A DNA stretch of 5,637 bases from Inquilinus sp. GTDB lineage: Bacteria; Pseudomonadota; Alphaproteobacteria; DSM-16000; Inquilinaceae. Numbering within the stretch: the first letter of the stretch is position 1; each line of letters starts with the position of its first letter. Positions 1 through 4,374 of the stretch are shown here, one piece after another. The notes under the pieces were generated by a model, which was given only the letters and a program-made list of their open reading frames with translations, was not told the origin of the DNA and did not search any database. The translations under genes and the position numbers were made by a program. The stretch is from contig JABDIP010000375.1 in assembly GCA_013003675.1 (NCBI GenBank), positions 1 through 5,637 on the forward strand. Reading direction: 5' to 3'.

Positions 1-2
1 GG

Positions 3-305
3 AATGGGGCCAGCCGAGCGCTCGGCAAGGCGGGTGACGATGGCGGCGATCGCCGCCGGCGGGATGCCGGCCTGGCGCAGCGCGTCGAGCAGGCCGCCGA
101 TCGCCGCCTCGGCGTCCTCGGCGGTCAGGGTGCCGCGCCGGGGCAAATCGTGGCCCTGCAGCGCGGCGATCACGCGCAGGCCGAGGCGCTGGACTTCGTC
201 GCGGACGGAATGCGGCAGCCGGTATTCCCGCCGCACCCGGTTGGTCAGCAGGGCGGCGTCGAGCGCCGCGTCGAGCGCCAGGTCGAGGGAGTCACGGGCG
301 GGCAT
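3..305 (-). CDS. Partial hypothetical protein, helical, cut by the left window edge
   Basis: A frame beginning at ATG 303-305 stays open to the left edge, so 101 N-terminal residues are visible and the C-terminus is missing. I translated it directly: it begins MPARDSLDLALDAALDAALL, continues TNRVRREYRLPHSVRDEVQR and LGLRVIAALQGHDLPRRGTL, then TAEDAEAAIGGLLDALRQAG and IPPAAIAAIVTRLAERSAGP. It is rich in Ala, Leu, Arg and Asp, predicted almost all helical, without cysteines, signal peptide or membrane segment. The start lies 2 nt after the stop of the small exported protein, with a weak ribosome binding site (GGTGAG), so coupling is likely. No family recognised. It is a cytoplasmic protein following two exported ones. 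Confidence 0.7.
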   Translation of the reverse strand, partial: MPARDSLDLALDAALDAALLTNRVRREYRLPHSVRDEVQRLGLRVIAALQGHDLPRRGTLTAEDAEAAIGGLLDALRQAGIPPAAIAAIVTRLAERSAGPI

Positions 306-307
306 GG

Positions 308-619
308 TCAACTCACCGGGTCCGGCGGCCGCTTGGCCTGCAGGTCCTCCCAAGCGACGCCGCTGGCGATCAGGCAGGTCAGGCCGCCGGGCGTGCTGAC
401 CAGCATGGTCCAGGTGCCGGACGGCGCGCGGATCACCTCCAGCACGCGGCCCTGGGCGTCCAGGCCCATGGCGGCCGGCCGTTCGCCGTAGCCATCTTCC
501 AGATGCGCCAGGATCGCCGCGCGATCGCCGCATGGGACGCGCTGGTCCGGCTGCTGGGCGGAAGCGCAGGACGACGCCAGCAGAACGGCGAGCACGGCAC
601 GAAGGATCGGGAACCGCAT
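308..619 (-). CDS. Small exported protein with two cysteines, unknown function
   Basis: A 103-aa protein. Residues 1-22 look like a signal peptide (MRFPILRAVLAVLLASSCASA, cleavage probably after ASA). The SSC segment is a poor lipobox, so a lipoprotein is possible but less likely. The mature part has C30 and C82, which could form a disulfide, and a conserved-looking core: CGDRAAILAHLEDGYGERPAAMGL (residues 30-53), GRVLEVIRAPSGTWTMLVSTPGGLTCLIASG (57-87) and WEDL. Proteins of this pattern, with a YGE motif, a GTWT motif and a late TCL-x-A-x-G, are common short exported hypothetical proteins in alphaproteobacteria. No function is known to me. Its ATG lies 3 nt after the stop of the DUF1194 gene, with GGAGG about 9 nt upstream, so the two exported proteins are probably produced together. 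Confidence 0.82.
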   Translation of the reverse strand: MRFPILRAVLAVLLASSCASAQQPDQRVPCGDRAAILAHLEDGYGERPAAMGLDAQGRVLEVIRAPSGTWTMLVSTPGGLTCLIASGVAWEDLQAKRPPDPVS

Positions 620-622
620 CGG

Positions 623-1354
623 TCAATTCCTCCCGTCCGTCGTCGACGTGCCGATCGGCGCCGCCGCCAGTTCCAGCAGCAGCTTGTTGAGCATCGCGTC
701 GGCGAAGCGTTCGAAGGTCGGCACGTCGACCACGAAGCCGACTCCGGCCGGGCCGATCACCTCGGCCTCGTAGTGCGCCAGCGCCGCCGGGTCGCCACCG
801 ACGACCAGCCCGTTGATCACGATGCCGCGCTCGATCGCCATGTCGCGGGCGACGGCCGGGCTGGGACCGATATTCGTGTGGCCGTCGCCGGCGACGTTCA
901 GCAGTTGCCGGTCGGCGAACCACGGGCACTCGGCCAGCGCCCTGGCGCCGGCCTGGATCGCGATCAATAGGCTTGTGCTGCGCACCGCATGCGGCTGAGC
1001 GTGTTCGCGCAGAGCCAGGGCGACCGCCTGCGCCTCCTTTTCGGCGGCGATCCCGAACCACGGTACGACCACGCGGACGCCCTCCAGGCCGTCGGCCCAG
1101 GTGAAGACGGCGATGGCGATCAAGCCGTGCCGGCCGGACCGTAGCGCCCGCATGAAGCGCGGATGGGTCAACGCCAGGGCCAGGCCCTCCAGCTGCAGGC
1201 GCATTTCCCCGTCGTCGATCGACCCGGAGGCGTCCAGGCCGACCGCCATGCACACATCCGCGCGGGGCTGGGCCTCGGCGGTCTTTATGGCGATGAACAG
1301 CGACAGGACGATCAGCGCGCAGTAGACGATCCGCCAGATGAAGCGATCGGGCAT
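623..1354 (-). CDS. Exported DUF1194 / von Willebrand factor A-like protein
   Basis: A 243-aa protein. Residues 1-28 form a signal peptide: a basic start, a hydrophobic core (IVYCALIVLSLFIAI) and a likely signal peptidase I site after AEA, so the mature protein is probably periplasmic or secreted. The rest matches DUF1194, a VWA-fold family common in alphaproteobacteria: the metal-ion-dependent adhesion site is intact, with D41-x-S43-x-S45 (GLDASGSID), T127 (RSTSLLIAI) and D157 (AGDGHTNIG), and further family-like pieces are RVVVPWF (94-100), GIVINGLVVGG (177-187) and GFVVDVPTFERFADAMLNKLLLELA (206-230). VWA domains bind protein partners through a divalent metal; the partner here is unknown. 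GGAGG (1360-1364) lies 5 nt before the ATG. It follows a hypothetical gene by 1 nt and precedes another exported protein by 3 nt. An exported VWA protein inside a phage early operon is unexpected and may be a moron-type accessory gene. Confidence 0.88.
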   Translation of the reverse strand: MPDRFIWRIVYCALIVLSLFIAIKTAEAQPRADVCMAVGLDASGSIDDGEMRLQLEGLALALTHPRFMRALRSGRHGLIAIAVFTWADGLEGVRVVVPWFGIAAEKEAQAVALALREHAQPHAVRSTSLLIAIQAGARALAECPWFADRQLLNVAGDGHTNIGPSPAVARDMAIERGIVINGLVVGGDPAALAHYEAEVIGPAGVGFVVDVPTFERFADAMLNKLLLELAAAPIGTSTTDGRN

Positions 1355-1355
1355 G

Positions 1356-1604
1356 TCAGCCTCCAGTCGTGAGTTCGGGCACCGCCCGGCGGATCAGCGC
1401 CGCCAGCGCCGGCCAGCCATCGGGGGCGAAGGAGTCGGGAACCGATGCGGGGCAGCCGCGCACCGGCCAAAGCGTGTGCAGGCCGCCGCCCTCGTCGGCG
1501 ACCAGCGCGAAGGGCCGGAGGTCGGCGTATCGCTCGACCAGCAGCACGGGGACGCCGCCGCCGAGCACCTCCACGTCCATGCGGACTGCCGAGCGCCGGG
1601 TCAT
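1356..1604 (-). CDS. Hypothetical protein, 82 aa
   Basis: Not recognised. The protein has a beta-rich first half (MDVEVLGGGVPVLLVERYAD, residues 9-28, then PFALVADEGGGLHTLWPV) and a helical end (GWPALAALIRRAVPEL, 63-78). It has one cysteine, no signal peptide and no membrane segment. Its ATG overlaps the previous stop by 4 nt (ATGA), and a weak purine-rich site (GGAAGG) lies upstream. The stop is 1 nt before the ATG of the exported VWA-like gene (TGACATG). The longer open frame upstream to 1829 is arginine-rich and antisense-like in composition and is the shadow of the zinc-finger-like gene. Gene status rests on coupling and on the coding-like third-position G/C use. Confidence 0.72.
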   Translation of the reverse strand: MTRRSAVRMDVEVLGGGVPVLLVERYADLRPFALVADEGGGLHTLWPVRGCPASVPDSFAPDGWPALAALIRRAVPELTTGG

Positions 1605-1855
1605 GGTCGGCCGCCTTCCGGCTTCTCCATCACGGCGTCGGTCGCGGCCTTGGCGGCAGCGCGATAGCGGGCCAGCCGTTCGCGCGACCCCTCCTGACCG
1701 GCGCCCTTCATGAAAGCCCGCCAGCTGTCGTTCACCTCGGCCTGCTCGGCCCGGGGCACCCGGCGCCAATGGGCGAGGCACATCAGATGACCGCGCTTCG
1801 GGGCAGTCTCGCAGCCGGAGACGGCGCACCGGCGCTTCATGGCATCGACGCTCAT
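1601..1855 (-). CDS. Small putative zinc-finger-like protein
   Basis: An 84-aa protein with a compact cysteine/histidine cluster near its N-terminus: C10, C15, then H23, C26 and H29 in the segment GHLMCLAHWRRVP (residues 22-34). C10, C15, C26 and H29 could bind one zinc ion; this is inferred from the spacing (C-x4-C-x10-C-x2-H), not shown. The rest is a long, basic, alanine-rich helix (about 37-76), which suggests nucleic-acid or protein contact. A good ribosome binding site (GGAGGG, about 6 nt upstream) supports the ATG at 1853-1855 rather than an upstream in-frame ATG at 1894. Both ends overlap neighbours by 4 nt (ATGA), consistent with tight coupling in the operon. Function unknown. Confidence 0.8.
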   Translation of the reverse strand: MSVDAMKRRCAVSGCETAPKRGHLMCLAHWRRVPRAEQAEVNDSWRAFMKGAGQEGSRERLARYRAAAKAATDAVMEKPEGGRP

Positions 1856-2088
1856 AGGTATCCCTCCGGCGGCGGCTTGTTCAGCTTCCGCCATTGGCGC
1901 ATCCGCACCGCCAGGGCGCGCGCCTCGGCGACTTTCTCGCGGTCTTCTCCGGCCGCTTCGGCGGCCTTCGCCCAGGCCTCGATCAAAGGCGGCGCGAACG
2001 GATCGCGGCCGATCAGCGTGAAATGCGGCTCGTCGGGCAGCGCCTTAGCGTGGCAGTCGTACCGCCCAGGCTCGCTCCTGGTGCCCAT
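1852..2088 (-). CDS. Small hypothetical phage protein (PHFTLIGRDP motif)
   Basis: A 78-aa cytoplasmic protein. It opens with RYDCHAKALPDEPHFTLIGRD (residues 9-29), continues with APPLIEAWAKAAEAA and a charged helix rich in Glu, Ala and Arg (47-68), and ends KLNKPPPEGYL. The combination of a 'cysteine-His-x-Lys ... FTL-x-GRDP ... W' opening and a trailing helix is one I associate with short conserved hypothetical proteins of phages and prophages in proteobacteria, but no function is known to me. The start is set by GGAGG 7 nt upstream; an in-frame GTG one codon earlier is the alternative. The stop overlaps the next start by 4 nt (ATGA). Confidence 0.78.
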   Translation of the reverse strand: MGTRSEPGRYDCHAKALPDEPHFTLIGRDPFAPPLIEAWAKAAEAAGEDREKVAEARALAVRMRQWRKLNKPPPEGYL

Positions 2089-2462
2089 CACGCCGCCTCC
2101 GGAGCCGGCGCGCAGGCGCTACAAAGGTTCGGCTCCACCCAATGGCAGGCCACTCCGTCGACCACGCAGGCGCGGTCATCGGTGCAGCCGCATTGCCGAC
2201 AGACGCGTCCCACCAGTGGCAGGATGTGAGTCAGCGCGATGCACCCGGCGACACCGTCGACGCAGACGACCGGCGTGTGGCCACTCAGCACGTAGGCCGC
2301 CGACCGCGTCTTCGTGTCTATGCCGCCGCCGCCACCTCGAACGCCCCGCCAGGCGCGAACGGCGGTACCGATCGGATAGACCTCGTTGAACTCGTCGACC
2401 TGGGCCTGGAGCCGCGCTTCCCAGGGCGGAATCTCTGGCTTCTGATTTCTGCTCCCTGGCAT
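2088..2462 (-). CDS. Cysteine-rich putative zinc-binding phage protein
   Basis: A 124-aa protein. The N-terminal part has a helix (EARLQAQVDEFNEVYPIGTA, residues 15-34), then a beta-rich segment with a five-glycine run (43-47) and TPVVCVDGVAGCIALTHI (63-80). The C-terminal part carries a dense cysteine cluster: C88, C91, C93, C99, C106, C114 and C117, within VCRQCGCTDDRAC and PNLCSAC. This CxxCGCT...AC...C.WVEP.LCSAC pattern recurs in small phage and prophage proteins and looks like a metal-binding knuckle; zinc is the likely ligand, but that is inferred. The ATG at 2460-2462 lies 4 nt after the DUF3164 stop, with only a G-rich stretch rather than a clear ribosome binding site, so translational coupling is likely. 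The frame upstream to 2558 is the shadow of DUF3164. Function unknown; nucleic-acid or protein binding is plausible. Confidence 0.8.
   Translation of the reverse strand: MPGSRNQKPEIPPWEARLQAQVDEFNEVYPIGTAVRAWRGVRGGGGGIDTKTRSAAYVLSGHTPVVCVDGVAGCIALTHILPLVGRVCRQCGCTDDRACVVDGVACHWVEPNLCSACAPAPEAA
2096..2100 (-). promoter_or_regulatory. Ribosome binding site (GGAGG) that decides the start of the 78-aa gene
   Basis: GGAGG on the minus strand lies 7 nt before the ATG at 2086-2088 but only 4 nt before the alternative GTG at 2089-2091. The spacing favours the ATG, which makes a 1-nt stop/start overlap (TGATG) with the preceding gene. Confidence 0.6.
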
Positions 2463-2466
2463 CCGA

Positions 2467-3138
2467 CTACACCCCCGCCAGATCGAGCGGCACCAGCTGC
2501 CACTTCGCGTCCGCCGCCGGCCGGCTGTAGATGCGGATGTATTGCTTCGACCCGACAACGCGGATTGAGTCGGCGATCGCCTGCATGGCGTTTTGCCAAC
2601 GCTTGTCGTCGACCTGCATGCGGCGCAGCGACAGCACCGACTCGCGGTTGATGTTGCCGGCCTTATCGGTCTGGAAGGCGTGATTGACGAGTGCCCGGAT
2701 ATTCTCGTTGGCCCCCTCCGACCAATCCTCGATGCACTCGTCGATCAGCGCTTTGGCGGCCTGGAGTTCAGGGCCGAATTCCAGATTGTCGGCGATCGCC
2801 ACCGCGACGCGCAGCCGCCCGTCGAACGACGTGAAGGTCACGTTGCCCTTGTTGCCGCCGATCTTCGCGCCGTACTGCTCATCGATCAGGTCCTGAAACG
2901 CCCGGATGTCGGCGTTCGTGTGGATCTTGAAGCGGGCGATCTGGGCCGACAGGTCATCGGCGTAGCCGAAGATCTTCCGCACCAGCTGATCCTGGAGCTT
3001 GTCGGTCGCCTTGACGCTCTTCTCCGGCCACAGCCGGCCCTTGGCGTCCTCCATGTAGCCCTGCGGGATCGCCGGGCGACCCTCCGTCTCGGCGGTGGTG
3101 ATCGCCTGGGCGGCCGGTTGGGCGGTGTCATGATTCAT
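2467..3138 (-). CDS. DUF3164 family protein (Mu-like phage early protein)
   Basis: A 223-aa protein whose features match DUF3164, a family common in the early regions of Mu-like phages and prophages and of unknown molecular function. The characteristic beginning is GYMEDAKGRLWPEKSVKATD (residues 27-46), followed by a long helical, charged region (47-90: KLQDQLVRKIF, ADDLSAQIARFK, DIRAFQDLIDEQYG), a beta segment around KGNVTFTSFDGRLRVAVAI (97-115) and a helical C-terminal half ending in KQYIRIYSR and WQLVPLDL. AGGAG lies 7 nt before the ATG at 3136-3138, which supports this start. The first 25 residues are polar and probably flexible. It is cytoplasmic, with no membrane segment. The family's regular occurrence near A, B and Gam-type genes suggests a role in phage DNA replication or protection, but this is not established. 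The gene overlaps its upstream neighbour by 11 nt and is followed after 4 nt by the next gene. Confidence 0.9.
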   Translation of the reverse strand: MNHDTAQPAAQAITTAETEGRPAIPQGYMEDAKGRLWPEKSVKATDKLQDQLVRKIFGYADDLSAQIARFKIHTNADIRAFQDLIDEQYGAKIGGNKGNVTFTSFDGRLRVAVAIADNLEFGPELQAAKALIDECIEDWSEGANENIRALVNHAFQTDKAGNINRESVLSLRRMQVDDKRWQNAMQAIADSIRVVGSKQYIRIYSRPAADAKWQLVPLDLAGV

Positions 3139-3544
3139 CGAGAGTCTCCTCGTTGGGGTGGGTTTGCGTTTTGGCCGTCGAGGCGACGGGCCCGCCCGCC
3201 GAATCCGTGGCGAAGGCGGGCGCCGCGTGAACCGCCACCAGGGCGGCCGCGATGCTGTTCAGCTCGAAGTTCACCGGTATCGGCGGCTCGCGGCCGGCCA
3301 ACACCGCCTCCGCCAGCGCGACCGCGACGTCCAACCGCGGGGCGGTGGGCGCGATCTCGATCCGGTCGTCGGCCGGCTTGACCAGCAACGCATGGCGGAC
3401 GCCGTCCTGATCGGCGACGGCGACGACCTGCCGATCGCCGACCGGCACCAATGCCAGCACCCGGCCCTCGTGGCGGACCGGGATGTCCGAGTCCTTCGGC
3501 GCGTTCCAGGTCACCCGGCCGCCGACTTTGAGCCCGCCGTTCAT
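3128..3544 (-). CDS. Hypothetical protein with beta-rich N-terminal half
   Basis: A 138-aa protein not assigned to a family. Residues 5-65 look like a small beta domain (VGGRVTWNAP, EGRVLALVPVGDRQVVAVAD, VRHALLVKPADDRIEI); residues 70-85 are a hydrophobic alanine- and leucine-rich helix; residues 88-110 include PIPVNFELNSIAAALVAVHA; and the last 25 residues are low-complexity and acidic, likely disordered. The first residues (MNGG) and the G-x-RV-x pattern resemble the 80-aa protein on the other side of the DnaA-domain gene, so a shared fold is possible. GGAGG (3550-3554) lies 5 nt before the ATG, and the start overlaps the previous stop by 4 nt. Its 3' end overlaps the DUF3164 start by 11 nt. 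Cytoplasmic, function unknown. Confidence 0.78.
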   Translation of the reverse strand: MNGGLKVGGRVTWNAPKDSDIPVRHEGRVLALVPVGDRQVVAVADQDGVRHALLVKPADDRIEIAPTAPRLDVAVALAEAVLAGREPPIPVNFELNSIAAALVAVHAAPAFATDSAGGPVASTAKTQTHPNEETLDES

Positions 3545-3744
3545 CGCCGCCTCCGGCCGAACAACCGCCGCAGCGGCCCCGGCGGCCGCTCGAACATCGG
3601 GCCGGACAGCGACCCGCCGGCGATGAGCAGGTCGAGCCGGAGCGGCTGGTCGGGCGGCCGCTTCGGGCCGAGCCGAGCTGCACAAAGCAACAACTCCAGC
3701 CCGTTCCAGACCTCGACCGGCGTCAGGCGGAGGTGCGCCGTCAT
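3541..3744 (-). CDS. Small hypothetical protein with basic C-terminal tail
   Basis: A 67-aa protein that I do not recognise. It starts MTAHLRLTPVEVWNGLELLL, a stretch that could form one amphipathic helix, continues with a proline- and leucine-rich middle, and ends in a strongly basic tail (LRRLFGRRRR) that could contact nucleic acid. The start is well supported: GGAGG (3751-3755) lies 6 nt before the ATG at 3742-3744, and this ATG overlaps the stop of the DnaA-domain gene by 4 nt (ATGA). The frame is open much further upstream, to 4176, but that part is the arginine-rich shadow of the DnaA-domain gene. Its stop in turn overlaps the next ATG by 4 nt. Real gene status rests on this junction architecture and the ribosome binding site. 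Confidence 0.75.
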   Translation of the reverse strand: MTAHLRLTPVEVWNGLELLLCAARLGPKRPPDQPLRLDLLIAGGSLSGPMFERPPGPLRRLFGRRRR

Positions 3745-4130
3745 ACCTCGCCTCCCTCGGCCGGTCGCTGGCCGCCGTGCAGGTCGCTCGTCAGGCGCCG
3801 TTGCAGCCGCAGCAGCACCGCCGCCGCGTCCTCCTTCGTCTCCGGGAGCGCGTCGAACCGCGCGGCCGTCGCCGCGACGCCATGCATGACCGTTGTGTGG
3901 TCGCGGGCGAACGCGTTGCCGAGCGATGGCAAGCTGTGGACGGTCAGCCGCCTTGCCGTCCACATCGCCATCTGGCGGGGCCAGACAACGCGGCGCGACC
4001 GCCGGCGCCCGGTCAGTTCGGCCACGGTCACGCCGTAATGCGCCGCGACCTCGTCGAGGATCTGCACGACCGTCGGCCGTACGGGCAGCGACAGGGTGTC
4101 GGGCTCGGCGATCCGGTGAGGCGCGTTCAT
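3741..4130 (-). CDS. Stand-alone DnaA C-terminal (domain IV) DNA-binding protein
   Basis: A 129-aa protein in which residues about 21-92 match domain IV of the replication initiator DnaA, the part that binds DnaA boxes. Recognisable blocks are the helix VVQILDEVAAHYGVTVAEL (21-39), the RRSRRVVWPRQMAMWTAR block (43-60; compare RRSRSVARPRQMAM in E. coli DnaA), the LTVHSLPSLGNAF segment (62-74) and the signature RDHTTVMHG (76-84). The AAA+ domain and domains I-III are absent. Compared with E. coli FGGRDHTTV, this protein has FARDHTTV, one residue shorter just before the recognition helix. A helical, charged C-terminal tail follows (95-115). The start ATG overlaps the previous stop (ATGA) and AGGGGG (4137-4142) lies 6 nt upstream; longer upstream readings of the frame are not needed. 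It is expected to bind DNA, without ATPase activity. In this context it may recruit or compete with the host replication machinery, or regulate phage DNA; that is inference. Confidence 0.9.
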   Translation of the reverse strand: MNAPHRIAEPDTLSLPVRPTVVQILDEVAAHYGVTVAELTGRRRSRRVVWPRQMAMWTARRLTVHSLPSLGNAFARDHTTVMHGVAATAARFDALPETKEDAAAVLLRLQRRLTSDLHGGQRPAEGGEV

Positions 4131-4369
4131 GCCTCGCCCCCTGGCGCGACCGCGCCACCGAGGCTGCCGCCGACAACGATCAGGTACTCCGGCACGACCC
4201 GGAGCGCGAAGTTGTCGACCGTCCTGACGATGGTCCACTGGCCGTCCATGATCCCGGCGACCGTGCCGTATACGCCGACCGCGCGAATCCAGACCCGGGC
4301 GCCGATCGGCGGGAAGTCCGAGAGCGGCCGGGCGGTCGGCGCCGCCCGCTCGATGGCGCCCCCGTTCAT
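4127..4369 (-). CDS. Small beta-rich protein, possibly SH3-like, unknown function
   Basis: An 80-aa protein of unknown function. After a loose N-terminus (residues 1-20), residues 22-67 alternate hydrophobic and polar residues with glycine turns (GARVWIRAVGVYGTVAGI, then DGQWTIVRTV and YLIVVGG), a pattern typical of a small beta-barrel such as an SH3-like or KOW-like fold. No catalytic residues or cysteines are apparent and there is no signal peptide. The ATG start is preferred to the GTG three codons upstream because of the GGAG spacing. It follows muB by 5 nt, and its stop overlaps the start of the DnaA-domain gene as ATGA, so the three are probably translated from one mRNA. A DNA-, RNA- or protein-binding accessory role in phage replication is a guess from context only. 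Confidence 0.8.
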   Translation of the reverse strand: MNGGAIERAAPTARPLSDFPPIGARVWIRAVGVYGTVAGIMDGQWTIVRTVDNFALRVVPEYLIVVGGSLGGAVAPGGEA

Positions 4370-4374
4370 GGCGG

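Noticed and set aside
42..57. 16-bp perfect palindrome GGCGGCGATCGCCGCC
   Set aside because: It encodes an Ala-Ile-Ala run inside a coding frame. Such GCGATCGC-centred palindromes are expected by chance in Ala-rich, G+C-rich coding DNA.
2331..2346. GCC-repeat tract
   Set aside because: It simply encodes the five-glycine run of the cysteine-rich protein. It is too short to count as a functional repeat.
1445..2389. Plus-strand open frame of 314 codons
   Set aside because: The translation is dominated by Arg, Pro, Ala and Ser runs and lies opposite five well-supported minus-strand genes with good ribosome binding sites.
2593..3381. Long plus-strand open frame (262 codons) antisense to DUF3164 and its neighbour
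   Set aside because: It spans a gene junction on the other strand, has no family-like content and turns into low-complexity Arg/Pro-rich sequence. It is the usual antisense shadow in G+C-rich DNA.
3158..3889. Plus-strand open frame of 243 codons
   Set aside because: It crosses three minus-strand genes, is Arg/Gly-rich and has no recognisable domain.
3745..4176. N-terminal extension of the 67-aa protein
   Set aside because: It is the Arg-rich shadow of the DnaA-domain gene. The ATGA junction and GGAGG site fix the start at 3744.
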